From positions 31,851 to 95,850 of the forward strand of contig QLIY01000641.1 in NCBI GenBank assembly GCA_003260075.1: a stretch of DNA of 64,000 nt. Direction: 5' to 3'. The notes under the pieces were generated by a model. The model saw only the letters and a list, made by a program, of their open reading frames with translations, made no database searches and was not told the DNA's origin. Shown here one piece after another: positions 12,093 through 24,800 of this stretch (position 1 is the stretch's first letter; each line of letters begins with the position of its first letter). Origin of the DNA: Phallusia mammillata. Its lineage: Eukaryota; Chordata; Ascidiacea; Phlebobranchia; Ascidiidae. The position numbers and the translations under genes were made by a program.

Positions 12093-15000
12093 ATGAGCAA
12101 AGCTTTTCCTGTTAGTTTTATGAAACTAGTTGCTCACGAGGTAAAAAGTGGCTTGTCAAAGAAGAACGCTCAGACATGTGAGGGTCCAGACAATACAGCT
12201 AAACAAGACGATGTAATGTCGGTTGCAAGTGCTCTCAGTGATAACCCTCTTGAACATTATGACAAGCCGCAGAAAGGTAACTCATTTTGTTTGTGATAAA
12301 AGCTTTGTGTTAGAAGTTTTGGTCAAGATTTTCCAACTATGTGTCTTAGTAGTTAATTTGGTTTGGTGTATAACTTTTACTTTAGGCAAAAAACTTGTTT
12401 GTTTGCTAATTGTTTTAATTATTTAGATCATGTGATATCCACCATCGTTGACTTTGAAACTCGGGATATAAAAAATACCACGCTGACTGAAGCATTCGCT
12501 ATATCTCTACACACCGTTATTTCAAGCATGGACAAAAAAAGAAGAAACGACTTTCTACTTTGTCTCAGTGAGCTTGCGATGGGGGGGGGGCGTAGTTAAT
12601 TTGGCTTGTTTCATAACTTTTACTTTAGGCAAAAAAACTTGCTAATTTGTAATTATTTCTTTAGATCATGCAATATCCACAATCGTTGACTTTGAAACTC
12701 AGGGAAACCAAAATCGAACTCTGACAGAAGCATTCGCTACATCTCTACACACCGTTATTTCAAGCATGGACAAGAAAAGAAGAAATGATTTTCTACATTA
12801 TCTCAGTGAGCTTGCGATCGTTTCAGCCGGTTCCAACACCCGAGTTCCCGAAGATTTAGTATGGAAACGAAACCTTCAAACTGTAATTGATGAAACCCAA
12901 TCGTGTCACAATCAAATTGTATTTGAATACGATGGCGATGTCAGGTTTTCTCACCGAATGTGGGAAATGTTCTTTTATGCATTCTATCTTCTCTACTATG
13001 CCGATATGGATAAGTTTGTGACCGCCTGTCGCCATCTAAGCCAAAACGAGCGCACTATTGACATTGTACTCTTTTTGCATGGGCTTTGCAAACACAGAAG
13101 TTTTTTAAGTTTCGCCCAGACCATCAAGGGTGGCATGGCGTTCTACAAAAAGCAAAGTACGTGGAGCAAATTCCTTAAAGTTTCTAGAGGTTGCTTACCA
13201 AGGCAGTTTCTTAACCTATGTCGCAGTGCCCGTGAACGTAACGACCATGGCATTTTGGCGAAATCACTCCCTAATGAAATTCTACTAACTGGTCCGATCC
13301 ATAAGCGGGACTTGATTAGTCTTGGCTTCGTGATGAGTAAAGTAAAAAGAAGACGAATATATGTTGACATCTGGATGCCACAATTTCAGCATTGCGATCT
13401 CACTGATGTTTTGAATATAGTTGAAAGAAGTACACTTCAGGTACTAGTGACGTTATGTAAACGTTTTGCAAACATTTGAACCAGAGTTACAAAATGGACC
13501 GGCTTTATAGGTCAGGTTTGGTCTTAGATCTAAATTTTACTAACTTATCCGTTAAATTTGACCAAGTCAATTTAACCGATTAGCGCTTTGTCCGATTAGC
13601 GCTTTGCACTTCTGGTTCGGAACGCAAACTTCTCGAAGCCGGTTTTAGTTAGGTTTTGGTCTAATACGGGCATAAAATAACAACAAACAATTGGCGGATA
13701 GATTTTTTCAACAAATCGTCATGCATGCAAAATAATTTTGTTACCTTTTTATTGTGTTAAATTAAAACAGAATGTTGTCCCCAGGTAGGGGGTGAGCTAA
13801 TTTGCCTCGTAACGCCCCTAACTTTTTCAAACAATCTTTGCGGCTAAACATACCCATAAAAATTTCTACAGCTTCGCAACATTCGTCTTTTCCGGACCAT
13901 GGTGACCACAAAAAACGCGGAAGTGATTTGCAAATTCTTTGGCAGTGTCACCGATCTAGTGCTTAAAGAATGCGGAGTTACATCTCAAGTGGTTAAAACT
14001 CTAACCAGTGCCGTTCATCATCATCACGTATGACATTTTTTTACCATGTATAAGCTGTATTAGCAGTGCGCTCATCGTGTCCTAAATTGTAGCTGGAAGT
14101 CCTTGATCTCAGCGGCAACATAATGGAAAGTGAGGTCTTTCAAAATATTGGTGAATGTCTGCATAACGTGGATGCTCTGGTTTTGGCAAATTGTAACGTG
14201 ACAGCGGGAGAGACACCATATTTCGTCGCACCAGTTGGAAAACTCAAAGAACCGGTACATACCACAAACTATCATGTCTTAAAACCGATGTTTCGACAAC
14301 TCTATTCTATGGGCAAACATAAACTATCAGGGAGCTAGGATTTTAACGATCAATGTTGTAGTCAGTGACAAATGCCCCGCGTAATTTGAATCAAATGTTT
14401 CCAAGCACCTAAAGCAAAATATATTTGTCGCAAGTAGTCATAAGATAACAAACGCTTAGTTAAGCTAATCTCAAGTTGTATAAACGTTTGTTATTTTCAA
14501 TAGCAAATGGCAAAAGACAAGGCAGTTAAGATGTTATGGTATGTTTTCAGTTACAGATATTGGATCTGTCTGGCAACAACATCGGCAGAAGCGGAATTGC
14601 TGACCTACTTGGATTTGTCGACGGCCAACCGAAGATTATGGAAATAATAACTGACCCATTGCATGTAGGTGTAGTAGGAAAGACTTGTGTTAAAAGTTAA
14701 TCCACGGGCGGCACGTTAATAACTTGCAAATGTTTAGTGTTACACAAACATTACACTCAGGGTGTGCCTATAAAAACCAAAACTTTAAGTAAAGTTGTCA
14801 TTTACACGGAAAAAATAGTTGTGTATTGTAAAGATGTTACCATATGAATTATTTTTTTCTTTATGCAGCCTGTCATGGTGTCATTTATTTTGGACTGGTT
14901 TCGTACTGTGTTGTGTTAAAAATGCGTCAAAAACAACATAAACGAACAATATTACTTAGATTAAAAAATTGCATTTTCTGTTTTTCTGCACATTAGTTTT

Positions 15001-17767
15001 GTTATTTTTTATGAATCCCCCCAAAAAACTTAATGATTAACAAGTATACCACACACCATACATAGAATTGCAGCTACCAGAGGGACGCCAAATGTTTACC
15101 TAACTTATTGCACAAACAATCGATGTAAATAAAGAACGACGAATCAATATTCTTTTACAGCAATGTGCTTTAACTTCTTGTTGATTTATTGGCCTGTGTG
15201 TTTAGTGACAATGTATTGATGTTCAGGTAAACTACAGGACAAGTGTGGCGAAGGCAATTGGCAGCAATGGTGGCTTTGTGGAGGTGGGAGGCTGTCAGAT
15301 ATCTATCCCAGAAAATGCTGTGTTGACTCAAACAGAGATCAAACTCACACGTGAAGAACCGGATGAAAAGGTATAAACTGTTCAAATAAACGTTTTGTTT
15401 CTTGACTTAACAGCGTTTTCGTTCACTGCATAAAAGCTCGTTGGTAAACCAGCTTGTCAACTCGATGATGGTGATGCATTTGTACCTGAGGAAAATTATC
15501 AGATAAATATAGTGAATTTTTAACTAAACCCTTTCCTCCAAGGCCTGAAGTTAATGCAAACTGTAACTTGATTTGCTAACTTCAGATTTTTAAACACGTA
15601 GAAGTGCATTGTAAATCAAACGTTGCCAGAAGGGGGGGGGGACTGAAGTTAATGCAAACTGTAGCTTAATTTGCTAACTTAAGATTTTTAAACACGTAGA
15701 AGTGCATTGTAAATCAAACGTTGCCAGAAACCGCGCTGGTGTTTCCGTTGAGGTTTTATTTGGCCAGCAGAACCAGCGGGTTCAACCACTGTTAGAAAAT
15801 TTGACTTGACAGTCACGAATGATTGCTGTCGGGTAGCTCTTGTATTTGGTAATTCCCTGGAATATGCCTTGAGACTTCCAATCAGTGCAGCCAGCCCTCT
15901 TGAATTTTGTACGAGCGCGTGTTAATCACAATTTAATTGTAGTTGCGCAGAACACCAAAGTTGTAAGGTTTGTTTTCGTTGTAGTGAGTTGCTTTGATGC
16001 TGTTTTAAACTTGTAATGAATTGTACTGAAGTTGAGCTTTTGTGATAAATAAGTAGCTGTTGAATAAGGTTTATTGACTTTACTTTATTGGGGGGGGGGG
16101 GGGCAGTTGTAATGAGTTGTACTGACGTTGAGCTTTTGTAATAAATAAGTAGCTGTTGAATAAGGTTTATTGACTTTACTTTATTGGGGATTCAGCGACA
16201 GTGTCGTGTTCTAATCCATTGGGCTTAATAAATTTCCTCAAGCAAGAATAATATCACTACTTGAAACTGGAGATGCCATAAAAGTCCCATGGCAATATTC
16301 TGTAGGATTGTTTGACGCCTGTTCTCTTCTGTGAACCAAAAGATCTTCAATTTCACGCAAAAATCGAAGTCACCCTTCCAACATGCTACATATTAGATGG
16401 ACACACCTCTGTTAATGTCAAGGTATGATATGTAACTGGGCTTTGCCTGTTTTCCAGTCGTTTGTCTGAACATAATAGGCTAAGGCTTCTGTGGCGTTAT
16501 GTTTTACAAATTCATTTTCAGCTCCCTAAAAACAGTAATTATCAAAACATTTTAGAGGCAATATTACTGCAAATTTACTCGCAGAGGCAATATTACTGCA
16601 AATTTACTCGCACTGATTCTTAACTACCCCTCATCATGTAGATCCAAAAGTTAAAAGAAGGCGAAGTTTGGACTGACATTGATGTGATAAAATACAATTA
16701 TGGAAAGCAGATTCGATTCAAGACAAATCATTTTTGCAGGTAAAATACCCACGCCTTCACTGCTTATACACACATAAGCGAAATGTTGTTTATTTTCAGG
16801 TTCCGTGCTTTAGGTGAAAATGCAGATGATATGTGTGTGGAAAAGTCTCTGATATTCGCTATGCGTCCATTGGTCAGTGAACGTACCTCACAAGTTGTAA
16901 TCTCAATATTTGTGTTCGACAATTTGCCACATGAAAAAGAATTGGGCGGAAAAGAAAACATACATGAAACTATTTTTAAATTCAGGTAAGTTTATTTCAT
17001 TTTTATGCTGTGTAGAAGCCTGAATGCGTAAGGCTCACAATGTGTTTGCCGTATAGCTGTCTGTTTTATTGCTGTTCGTTTTTTTATTTTTTTGACATAG
17101 GCGGGTGGTAACTACAATTTAATTCAACCCAACCACTGGGTTGGCAATGCTGCTCCAGTTTCTGGCTCAAGAAAACACAAGCGACTGTGTGTCCATTAAA
17201 TTTGTCTGCATTCAAAACCATAGTTGTACGGCCCAAAATAAGGACCAAAGCCCATTTTTCCCAAAGGCACCTCTAATTAGGCCTAAAATTTAAGTTAAAC
17301 AACTTGAAATGACGGTGTTAATGTTAGATCAGGCCATAACTTCTGTCCGCTTACAACTCTGGTCTGGTATCAGAAGCAACCATTTCTTTAACGATGAAAA
17401 TAACGGCCTGATGTGGCCCGAAGATCACTGATGATGGCATGAGCATTTGCCGAACTGTTGAAACAATAAAGCATTGTTTTTTACGTCTATTTGGGCCGTT
17501 ATATTTGTTTTTTTAACTCATACAGATCGAGTTCCAATCCAAACTATCAAGTTCACCTTCAAGGCACAGAGAGTTTGACTATTGAAGACCCTCTTCTCGA
17601 ATACAAGCAAATTAGATTAAAGCCAAAAATTGAGCGCCAGGTTTTACTAAAAGTGTCCAATGGAGAAAAGTTGGCATCGCAAAAGATTATGTTTAAATTG
17701 ATCGACGTTGCTGATTCCGAAAATCCAGTGGACGAAACTCACTTCTATATACCTGAAGTAACCTATA
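12093..17767 (+). CDS. NLR-like protein with LRRs and ZU5-UPA (FIIND-like) module, 3' end not found
   Basis: Exons 12093-12276, 12665-13440, 13872-14027, 14093-14254, 14551-14664, 15227-15370, 16306-16422, 16642-16739, 16800-16985, 17526-17767; all phases close. The first large exon has the FSHRMWEMFFYAFYLL motif, which matches the FxHxxxQEFFAAxYLL motif of the NLR winged-helix/HD2 region. Then come ribonuclease-inhibitor-type leucine-rich repeats on phase-0 exons (LEVLDLSGNIM, LQILDLSGNNIG). Next is a ZU5 domain (GGFVEVGGCQISIPENAV, then LQFHAKIEVTLPTCYI) and a UPA-like region. ZU5-UPA with a HFS autoproteolysis site is the FIIND of NLRP1, CARD8 and PIDD; here the motif reads NHFCR. No NACHT P-loop is seen upstream: either exons are missing or the gene lacks it. 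ATG at 12093 is chosen because an in-frame stop lies at 12063. The last exon ends in phase 1, so more exons follow; 18316-18441 is a weak candidate, and no CARD or death domain was recognised. Confidence 0.8.
12427..12580 (+). pseudogene. Partial second copy of the NLR-like winged-helix exon
   Basis: The stretch copies the first 150 bases of the exon at 12665 with several amino-acid changes (TRDIKNTT for TQGNQNRT; LLCLSELA for LHYLSELA) and stops at a G run at 12581. The preceding intron end is duplicated too. It is either an allelic contig end or the start of a tandem paralog; it should not be spliced into the model. Confidence 0.65.
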
Positions 17768-18884
17768 GTAAGTCAACGCTTCATTTGTTTTTTTATAATG
17801 TGGTTTGGTTTTGACTTGTTAAACGGAAGTGGCATAGTAATTTGTCTCATAACAATGACGTCACAAAACAAAGCATGACACATAAATTGTCTATTCGAAA
17901 TATGTAAAGTTATCTCTTCGGGGGTGATTAGACAGAACTGTGTTAAGTGATGCTAATTACGACTGTAAGTTGGAATAAAACTGCTTTGTGACTGTCGAAC
18001 TGGCGACCCCCAGACTACGAAGCTGACATGTGCAGCATGCAGGCGAACAGTACTTTTGCCGGCAACGGTAACTTGATTCGACTTAGGCAGGCAACGGTAC
18101 CTGATTCGACTTTAGGCGGGCTCACCACTGAGCCTGTGTACCTCTGTTGGTGGAACGCCAGCCCCGAATAGGCTTCTGTCGTGGGTTCGAAGACTGTTTT
18201 TTTTTCTAGCCTGTGCCTTGCTATATGGGAATGCTTGGGAGACCGTCTTGATTCGTTATGACGCCTTCAATGGGCCTGGCGTACTACGATTTACTCTATG
18301 ACTTGTTTTATTAACAGCAAAAAATAACCAGATGTTTTTGCACAGATGCAATACAACATTCCTATTATATACAACACTGCGAAACGGTGAACTTTGGAAC
18401 AGAGACACACTTACACAGCCAAACACTTCCCAGGACAAATAGAATCAGCAGAGATGCCCACTTCAGACGGTCAACTCCGATGTAAACCGTAGCATGTATT
18501 GCAGGCTTTGTTTACGATTACAATCTACAAGCAATGGAGTATATGAAGAGGAAACTAAATCTAGGCAGTTAGAATTTATATAATTAGAGAAATTAGGTTC
18601 TTCATCTACTTAAATGACCATCATAAGCGAGTTGTTAATTTTTTCTACTTTCAATTTGAATCCAAAGCTTTTATCTGGTGTCTATGCACGAGGCACAAAC
18701 CGTCATCGTATCTAAGAGGAAGGGGTGTTAAAATCAACAAGCTGTCAAGGGGAAAATACCGAAAATGTCTGAGAAACACTGTATTGTGGTTAACATTGAA
18801 CCAAACTACAGCTCGTTTTATAAGGGGAGCTGTTATTGACACTGTTACATTTTTTATTAAAACTTTTGCTACTTGCATTGTGGT
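17768..18884. other. Intergenic or 3' region between NLR-like gene and kinase
   Basis: It holds a foldback repeat copy (18030-18288). The only coding candidate is on the plus strand at about 18316-18441, where an acceptor (attaacag) is followed by a frame that closes phase with the previous exon and ends in TAG; the peptide has no recognisable domain. No poly(A) signal could be assigned to either neighbouring gene. Confidence 0.45.
18030..18288. mobile_element. Foldback/tRNA-like repeat copy
   Basis: The right arm is well preserved (cttgctatatgggaatgcttgg, then cttcaatgggcctggcgtac). To its left is a degraded tRNA-like stretch at about 18131-18192 with a B-box gtgggttcgaa. The left arm is mostly lost. 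Same family as 10930 and 53434. Confidence 0.65.
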
Positions 18885-21800
18885 CTAAACGTTCTCAGCA
18901 ATTTCCTCGTATTCAATGAGGTTTTTCTTTTCACACATATTCCCACTTGTCATTGCATCTCCAGTCAAACGCACTAGTTCCGTAAATGTGGGTCTGGAAT
19001 ACGGCCTCCATCTCCAACACTTCGACATGATTGAATACCTAAAAAGGACGTCCAAGAATGTTGTCTATTGCAAAAGTTATTACCAGTACAGAATACCGAG
19101 TTCTTTTTGCCAATTTGAACGAAGGTCAAACATTGCGTTAAATGTCACATTATTAGTAAACCTACATAGTATCACTGCATGTGCTTGGTTGTTTCAACCT
19201 GTAACCAGACTGAAGCTTTTCTAGTAATTGGTCGGGAGAAATCCCTGAGTGTGGTGTGCAACCGAGCGTGACCATCTCGTACATGAGGTTTCCAAACGAC
19301 CACCTGTAATGCAAAAATTGTATGCTAAAAAAAACTTTGTACAAACCAGGCTTAGCTGGTTGTTTTTCAGCTTCCGGCAAAATGTCAATCCAGAAAATAT
19401 AAAGTCACGATTTTTAATAGACTAATAGAGCGTATTAAACTGAAATTAAAGTGTGTGACCATAATTAGATATGTCAAATCTTTCCTAATTTAATCCACAT
19501 AAATTTGCATACTGGTGAAGTATATTACATTTACTGCGCATTATATTCGTCATGTCGGGTACTCCCAACACGCATTACTAATTGTAAGTTTGGTTCTTCA
19601 AACGCGGGATTGAATTAGAATCAAATTCAAATTAGAATATCAATACTATAATACTAATAACAAGAACACTTTAAATGCATTGTCATCGTAGACAATTCCA
19701 AAACCAATGTCAATGTCAATTTGAGTTTATAGTACAAATACTTACACATCACTTTTACTGGTGATCGGAACTTTGCCAGTCATCATACGTTCCGGGCTTA
19801 TCCAGTTAAATGGGACACAGCGTTCTTGTTGACCCCTAATAATTCCATACCTACAAAAATGAAAAACAGGTTCGCATTTATCAATCAAATCAAATCTTTT
19901 AAATCACATTGCTTAAAAAGTTTCGGATTGCGTTCAAACTATAACTGGAGTAAGAGAACAGCTCATTCAGGGCGTTCGTAAATTGTCAAAAAATAAGTTC
20001 TAGAGGGGATATTCAATAGAAAAACATAAAATATTGGATGGAAGTGTTGGTATATACTATATAGTTTGCTATAAATCAAAATATGATAAAATATTGAATT
20101 AAAGTGGAAAATGGTCCTTACTGTACCTGTAAACGTCGTTGGCCAGTCCAAAGTCGGAAATTTTGCACAGTAACTGTTCGCCCACGAGAATATTTCTTGC
20201 CGCTAAATCACCGTGTATGACTCTCGATTTGGTTAAGAATTCCATACCACAAGCCACTTGTTGTGCCATGTAATACAGTGATTGCTCTGTGAGGTGGTAA
20301 ACTGGGTCCTCCAGACATTTCTCCGGCTAGAAAGCAATGTTATTAATTTAAATGACTATAAACTGATTAGAAACGTTTTTTTCATGTACGGTGTTATTAT
20401 TCAAACGTTTATTGGCTAGTTTTAGATTACATTCTAGTGTTAAATTGGATGAATAAAAACACTAGGATAAAAAAAATGTTTGTACAACACTGTGGTCATT
20501 TACAGGAACCAATTGTAAGTTGCAAATTTAATGATCAAGTAATAGCAATGTAACTTATAAATTTGACTTTTTTCAAGTTCAAGATAATCTTTTTTTTTTT
20601 TCGGAAATCTTACTTTTTTTACTTTTTAGAAAATTTTTAACAATGACAATTTTAATAAAACGACAATTCAAACTAAAATCAACTTAGCTTGATTCAAGTA
20701 TGACAGAAATCTAAGTATACTTTTTGTTTTATGAGTTTTGTCACTATTTCTAGTATCTGCAATCTTTACTACCTCTCGAGCGCTCCATAAAAAGTGCAGT
20801 AGATCCCCGTAATTGAGAAACTCTGTGGCCAGTAAGATCGGTTTTTGTGTTGTGCAGCATCCAACCACACTTAAAATATTGGGATGATCTCCGATATTCA
20901 GCATTAATCCAATCTCCGATAAAAAGTCCATGACATGTCGAGAAGAGTTGTCTGAAAAATTGTGTTAAAAAAAACTTGACAGAAAAAAATATTCTTGACA
21001 GAAATGTAGGTTACTGACCCAAAAGGACTTAAAAAGAAACACGTTTCTGAAACTTTTTGCGTAAGTGCTGAGGTCATTGTCTACGATGTTTAAGGTGTTT
21101 TTGCAGAGTAACCCAAAAAATAGCATTGTAAAAATGATTGAATGAAGGTGAAATGTTGAAAAAAGGTAATTGATTTTCTTGTTAAAACGTTTTTGCTTTA
21201 GTAGAACATTTTTTTGTAATATTCAGTAACCAACTCTAACATGCAAAGGTAAGGTATTAAAATACGTTTGTTGCAGGGCCAAGCAAATAGTTAAATATTT
21301 CTAAATTGACTGTGATATGATAAAATGTGACATGAAAATTTTCACATCGACTTAGTTTCTTTGATAAATCACTTTAGCTGCTTAATGAAACAGTTCTAAA
21401 TATTCCCTGTGAACAAGTTTGGAATCATGATTTGCATGTTATTATATTTCAGTGGACTACATAAAAATAACCAATATTTGGTATGTTCGTGTTGTGACGT
21501 CTTCAACATACGTCACTCTTCGACTAACTTTAAATTAACAATCTAATTCGTGAAATGAGGAGAGGTTTTTCAACCATTCATAAAACTTGCAGACTCAATT
21601 ACTGTCAGTCTTTATACAAGCTACTGCTGCCAGGCATAATATCAACCTTATAGAGTCTTCTGGCCAAATGTATTTTTATTTTGACGTTTCGACGTCTTAT
21701 ACAGGTCGCCTACTTTAGGATAAATAACACTGAATGCGAGTAGTACAGTGCACGATAGGACTGTCAGTCGTTGTTGGGTAAAAACAAAAGCAAGTAGCAG

Positions 21801-24800
21801 CACCAACCTTGTAAAGTCTTCACGGCTATAACTTCTTTTGTCTCTTCTCCAACATCAGTCGGTGCGTCGTAATAAGCTTTATACACGACCCCGTAATTCC
21901 CACGCCCAATGACGTCACATAGCACGATGTCGTTCCTGTCCAACTCAGGTGCATCCCCGAACATGGGAACGTAAACTTCCTGGTAAAAAATGTCAACAAA
22001 GATTTTTTATTTCATTGTTAACAAACTTCGAAATTCTACGATATTTTACACATTTGCCTGCCAGCAAAATCCTATTTATATTTTCCATTGGTTTGATACT
22101 TGTCAGTTATTTCACAATACTCTTATTTTGCAGTTGCACACAAATAATTCTCAAACATCTATAGAAACGCTTCATTACTTGTGAATTGTATGGTCCGTAT
22201 CCACATTATAATAAAGCAACGTCGCAGAAATGCACTTTTTTTGCACAGAATGCAATGTCACAGAAATGCACCCTTATGCTTATCGTTTTTACCTGTGTAG
22301 CGTAAGAGTCAAATAAGCTTGATTCGCTTTTTAGAGATTGATTGGCTACAAACTCTGACCACTTGAGGTCGCTGGCAAGTCTTCGTCTGACCCACATTCT
22401 TCTTAGGAATATAATAAGGAGCAAAACCACCACCGCAGATGAAATCAGTCCGATTGCAATGATTATTCCCATACGACTTTGACAACCAGATCCATTTTTG
22501 TATCTTGAAGGAAAAATAATATATTTTTGCCCTTCATTTCTTGAGTACAAAAAGTCATAACGAAATATTTTACATTAGTTTTTTATACGAAAACTAGTGT
22601 ATATTATATATTATCTTTTTGCGTTTGATTTTTGTTAAGTTCCCAATTAAACTTGAGTACCCAAAATCCCGGACATAACTTTTGCTTCTGGTATGTTTGT
22701 TTGTGCTTTGATTTTTGTTACACTAGTTTAATCTTTGATTGGACAGCAATGTAGATGTGGATATTAAATTTATGGACAAATATGATTTTATTTGGGGCAG
22801 CCATAATAACAAATTAGTACTTGAAAAAAAAAACTATTTTGGTGCAAAAACTGCTTCACTTTCGTAGGTATTGCAGCAGTAAAGATGGGTTTTCAAAGCT
22901 AAAAGATATTGAAAATTTTGTTTATTGTGGAATGCAAATCGACATAGATTCTATTTAAATAAGGAACTGATGATGTCATTTGGGCGAATTATATATTCCT
23001 CTGCATATGAAACTGACTAATTCTATTTAAAAAAATGATTTTATCGTCTATTGGTTTTGCTATTTTATATCAAACCAACATACTAACCCACATAATTTAA
23101 AAACTTAGTCAAATTGAAAACCAATATAACTAGTCTTTTTTCCGTTTCTTTTTCAAAACCTCCCCTATAACTTTGGCATATTTTGTACATTATAAATTGC
23201 CTACCCGTCTCCATAGTGAGTAAAAGGACATGCACAAGTTGCTCCTGGATCTGGGGCAGTTTTATCTGCGCATTGAGCGTGAGGAGAGCACGGACTGAGG
23301 TGGGAAGCACAGAAATCCTCATCAACGCATCCAGTACCCAATGGTCCTATGTTGTAACGATAACTTAGTATAAACTGCAAACTTTGTTTCCATGTTAAGC
23401 AATTTATGTATTTTTACACCATGGCATATCTTAATCGATTTTACATGTCTTTTATGCATCATCAACTATGCATCAAACTAAAATGTAAGATATGGTTGTG
23501 ACTGGTCTGATTTGGACTGTTATTTTTGCTCTGGTAGAATAAAACATTGTGTTTTACATAAGGTGCTTTCAGAAAAGTGTAACAATTTTTCTGCCTACTA
23601 CTACTTTAGGACAGACTAGTAAGTAAATGTACATATTTGACTCTTGTATGTGCAACATCATACGATTACAAGGTACAAACAAAATTGTTTTGGCTGAAGT
23701 ACCCGGTATCAGTGAGTAAACTTACGATCTTTGTGAAGTCCGTTGCCTTGGAAACCAGCGTCGCAAGTGCATGTTGCGTTCCACACAAAACTATCGTTTG
23801 AGTGACAAGTCGCACGTTCCTCGCAGTAATTAAATTTCGGGTCGCATATGTTGACATCTGCAAATACAAACATAATTTAAAAATATGTTATTTTTGACGA
23901 CACGTAGAAAACTTTTTTTTCCCGTTTTAGGATTTAGCTACAAGGCACATGCTGCGCCATTTCTTTTGTAGTTTAAGTTTAATTTGCACAAGTTGAGGGC
24001 TACAGGGTTGCAAGAAAAACGATCATTTGGTTCGGCATTGGGTTTGAGGGCCAAAAAGCACACTGCTTTCCAGTGAACAACACACTGTTTCTCAGACAAC
24101 GTTACTGAAAGTCCAGTCAGGACAAAATTTTGGAAGGTGCCAAAAAAGAGGAGATATGACTCTTTACAATTTGGTTTTAAACATCGATTTTCGTTCAAAG
24201 CCCATTGGTCCAGCTGGCTACCTGGTGTGCATATAAAGTCATATATTTACTTCCGAATGCCGATAAAGAAGAAATTTCTCTCTAAAAACAAAAAAAACTT
24301 GGAGTTCGACGTTGTGTAAGTTTGAGCCAAACTAAATAAACAATAGTATAGTGTCAGAATGTCTTACCTGGGGTACGGAAGGTAAAATATTTGTGACAAG
24401 TGTTAGCAACGCACGATGTGCTTCCTCTCGTATACTTTGACGTCACTTTCACGGTGTAGTCAGTGGAGGGCAGCAAAGAGTCCATCTCAGCGCTGTAGCT
24501 TCCATCGAGCGAATTGCACGGGTCCAGGTTTCTCCCTGGCACTTCTGCTTGTGATATCTGCACGAACGAAATGCGTTTTGTTGTCAGTCATTCTTGTGCC
24601 GGAGCCACATTTTTTTTCTCAGACCTTGTCTATTTTGACTGCGTAACGACGGCTGGAAAAGGCCCTGACGTCAAATCCGAGCAGGTTACGCTGCGTGATG
24701 GGCGGAATCCACTTGACCTCGACGGTGATAGAATCGCGGTCAATGTCAATTGAAGGTTTTCCAAATGTTGCGTTACGGACGTAAGCGTCAACAACATTGG

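Noticed and set aside
17100..17370. A hAT element in the NLR-like gene's last visible intron
   Set aside because: A right end (ttacaactctgg) is present but no matching left end was found.
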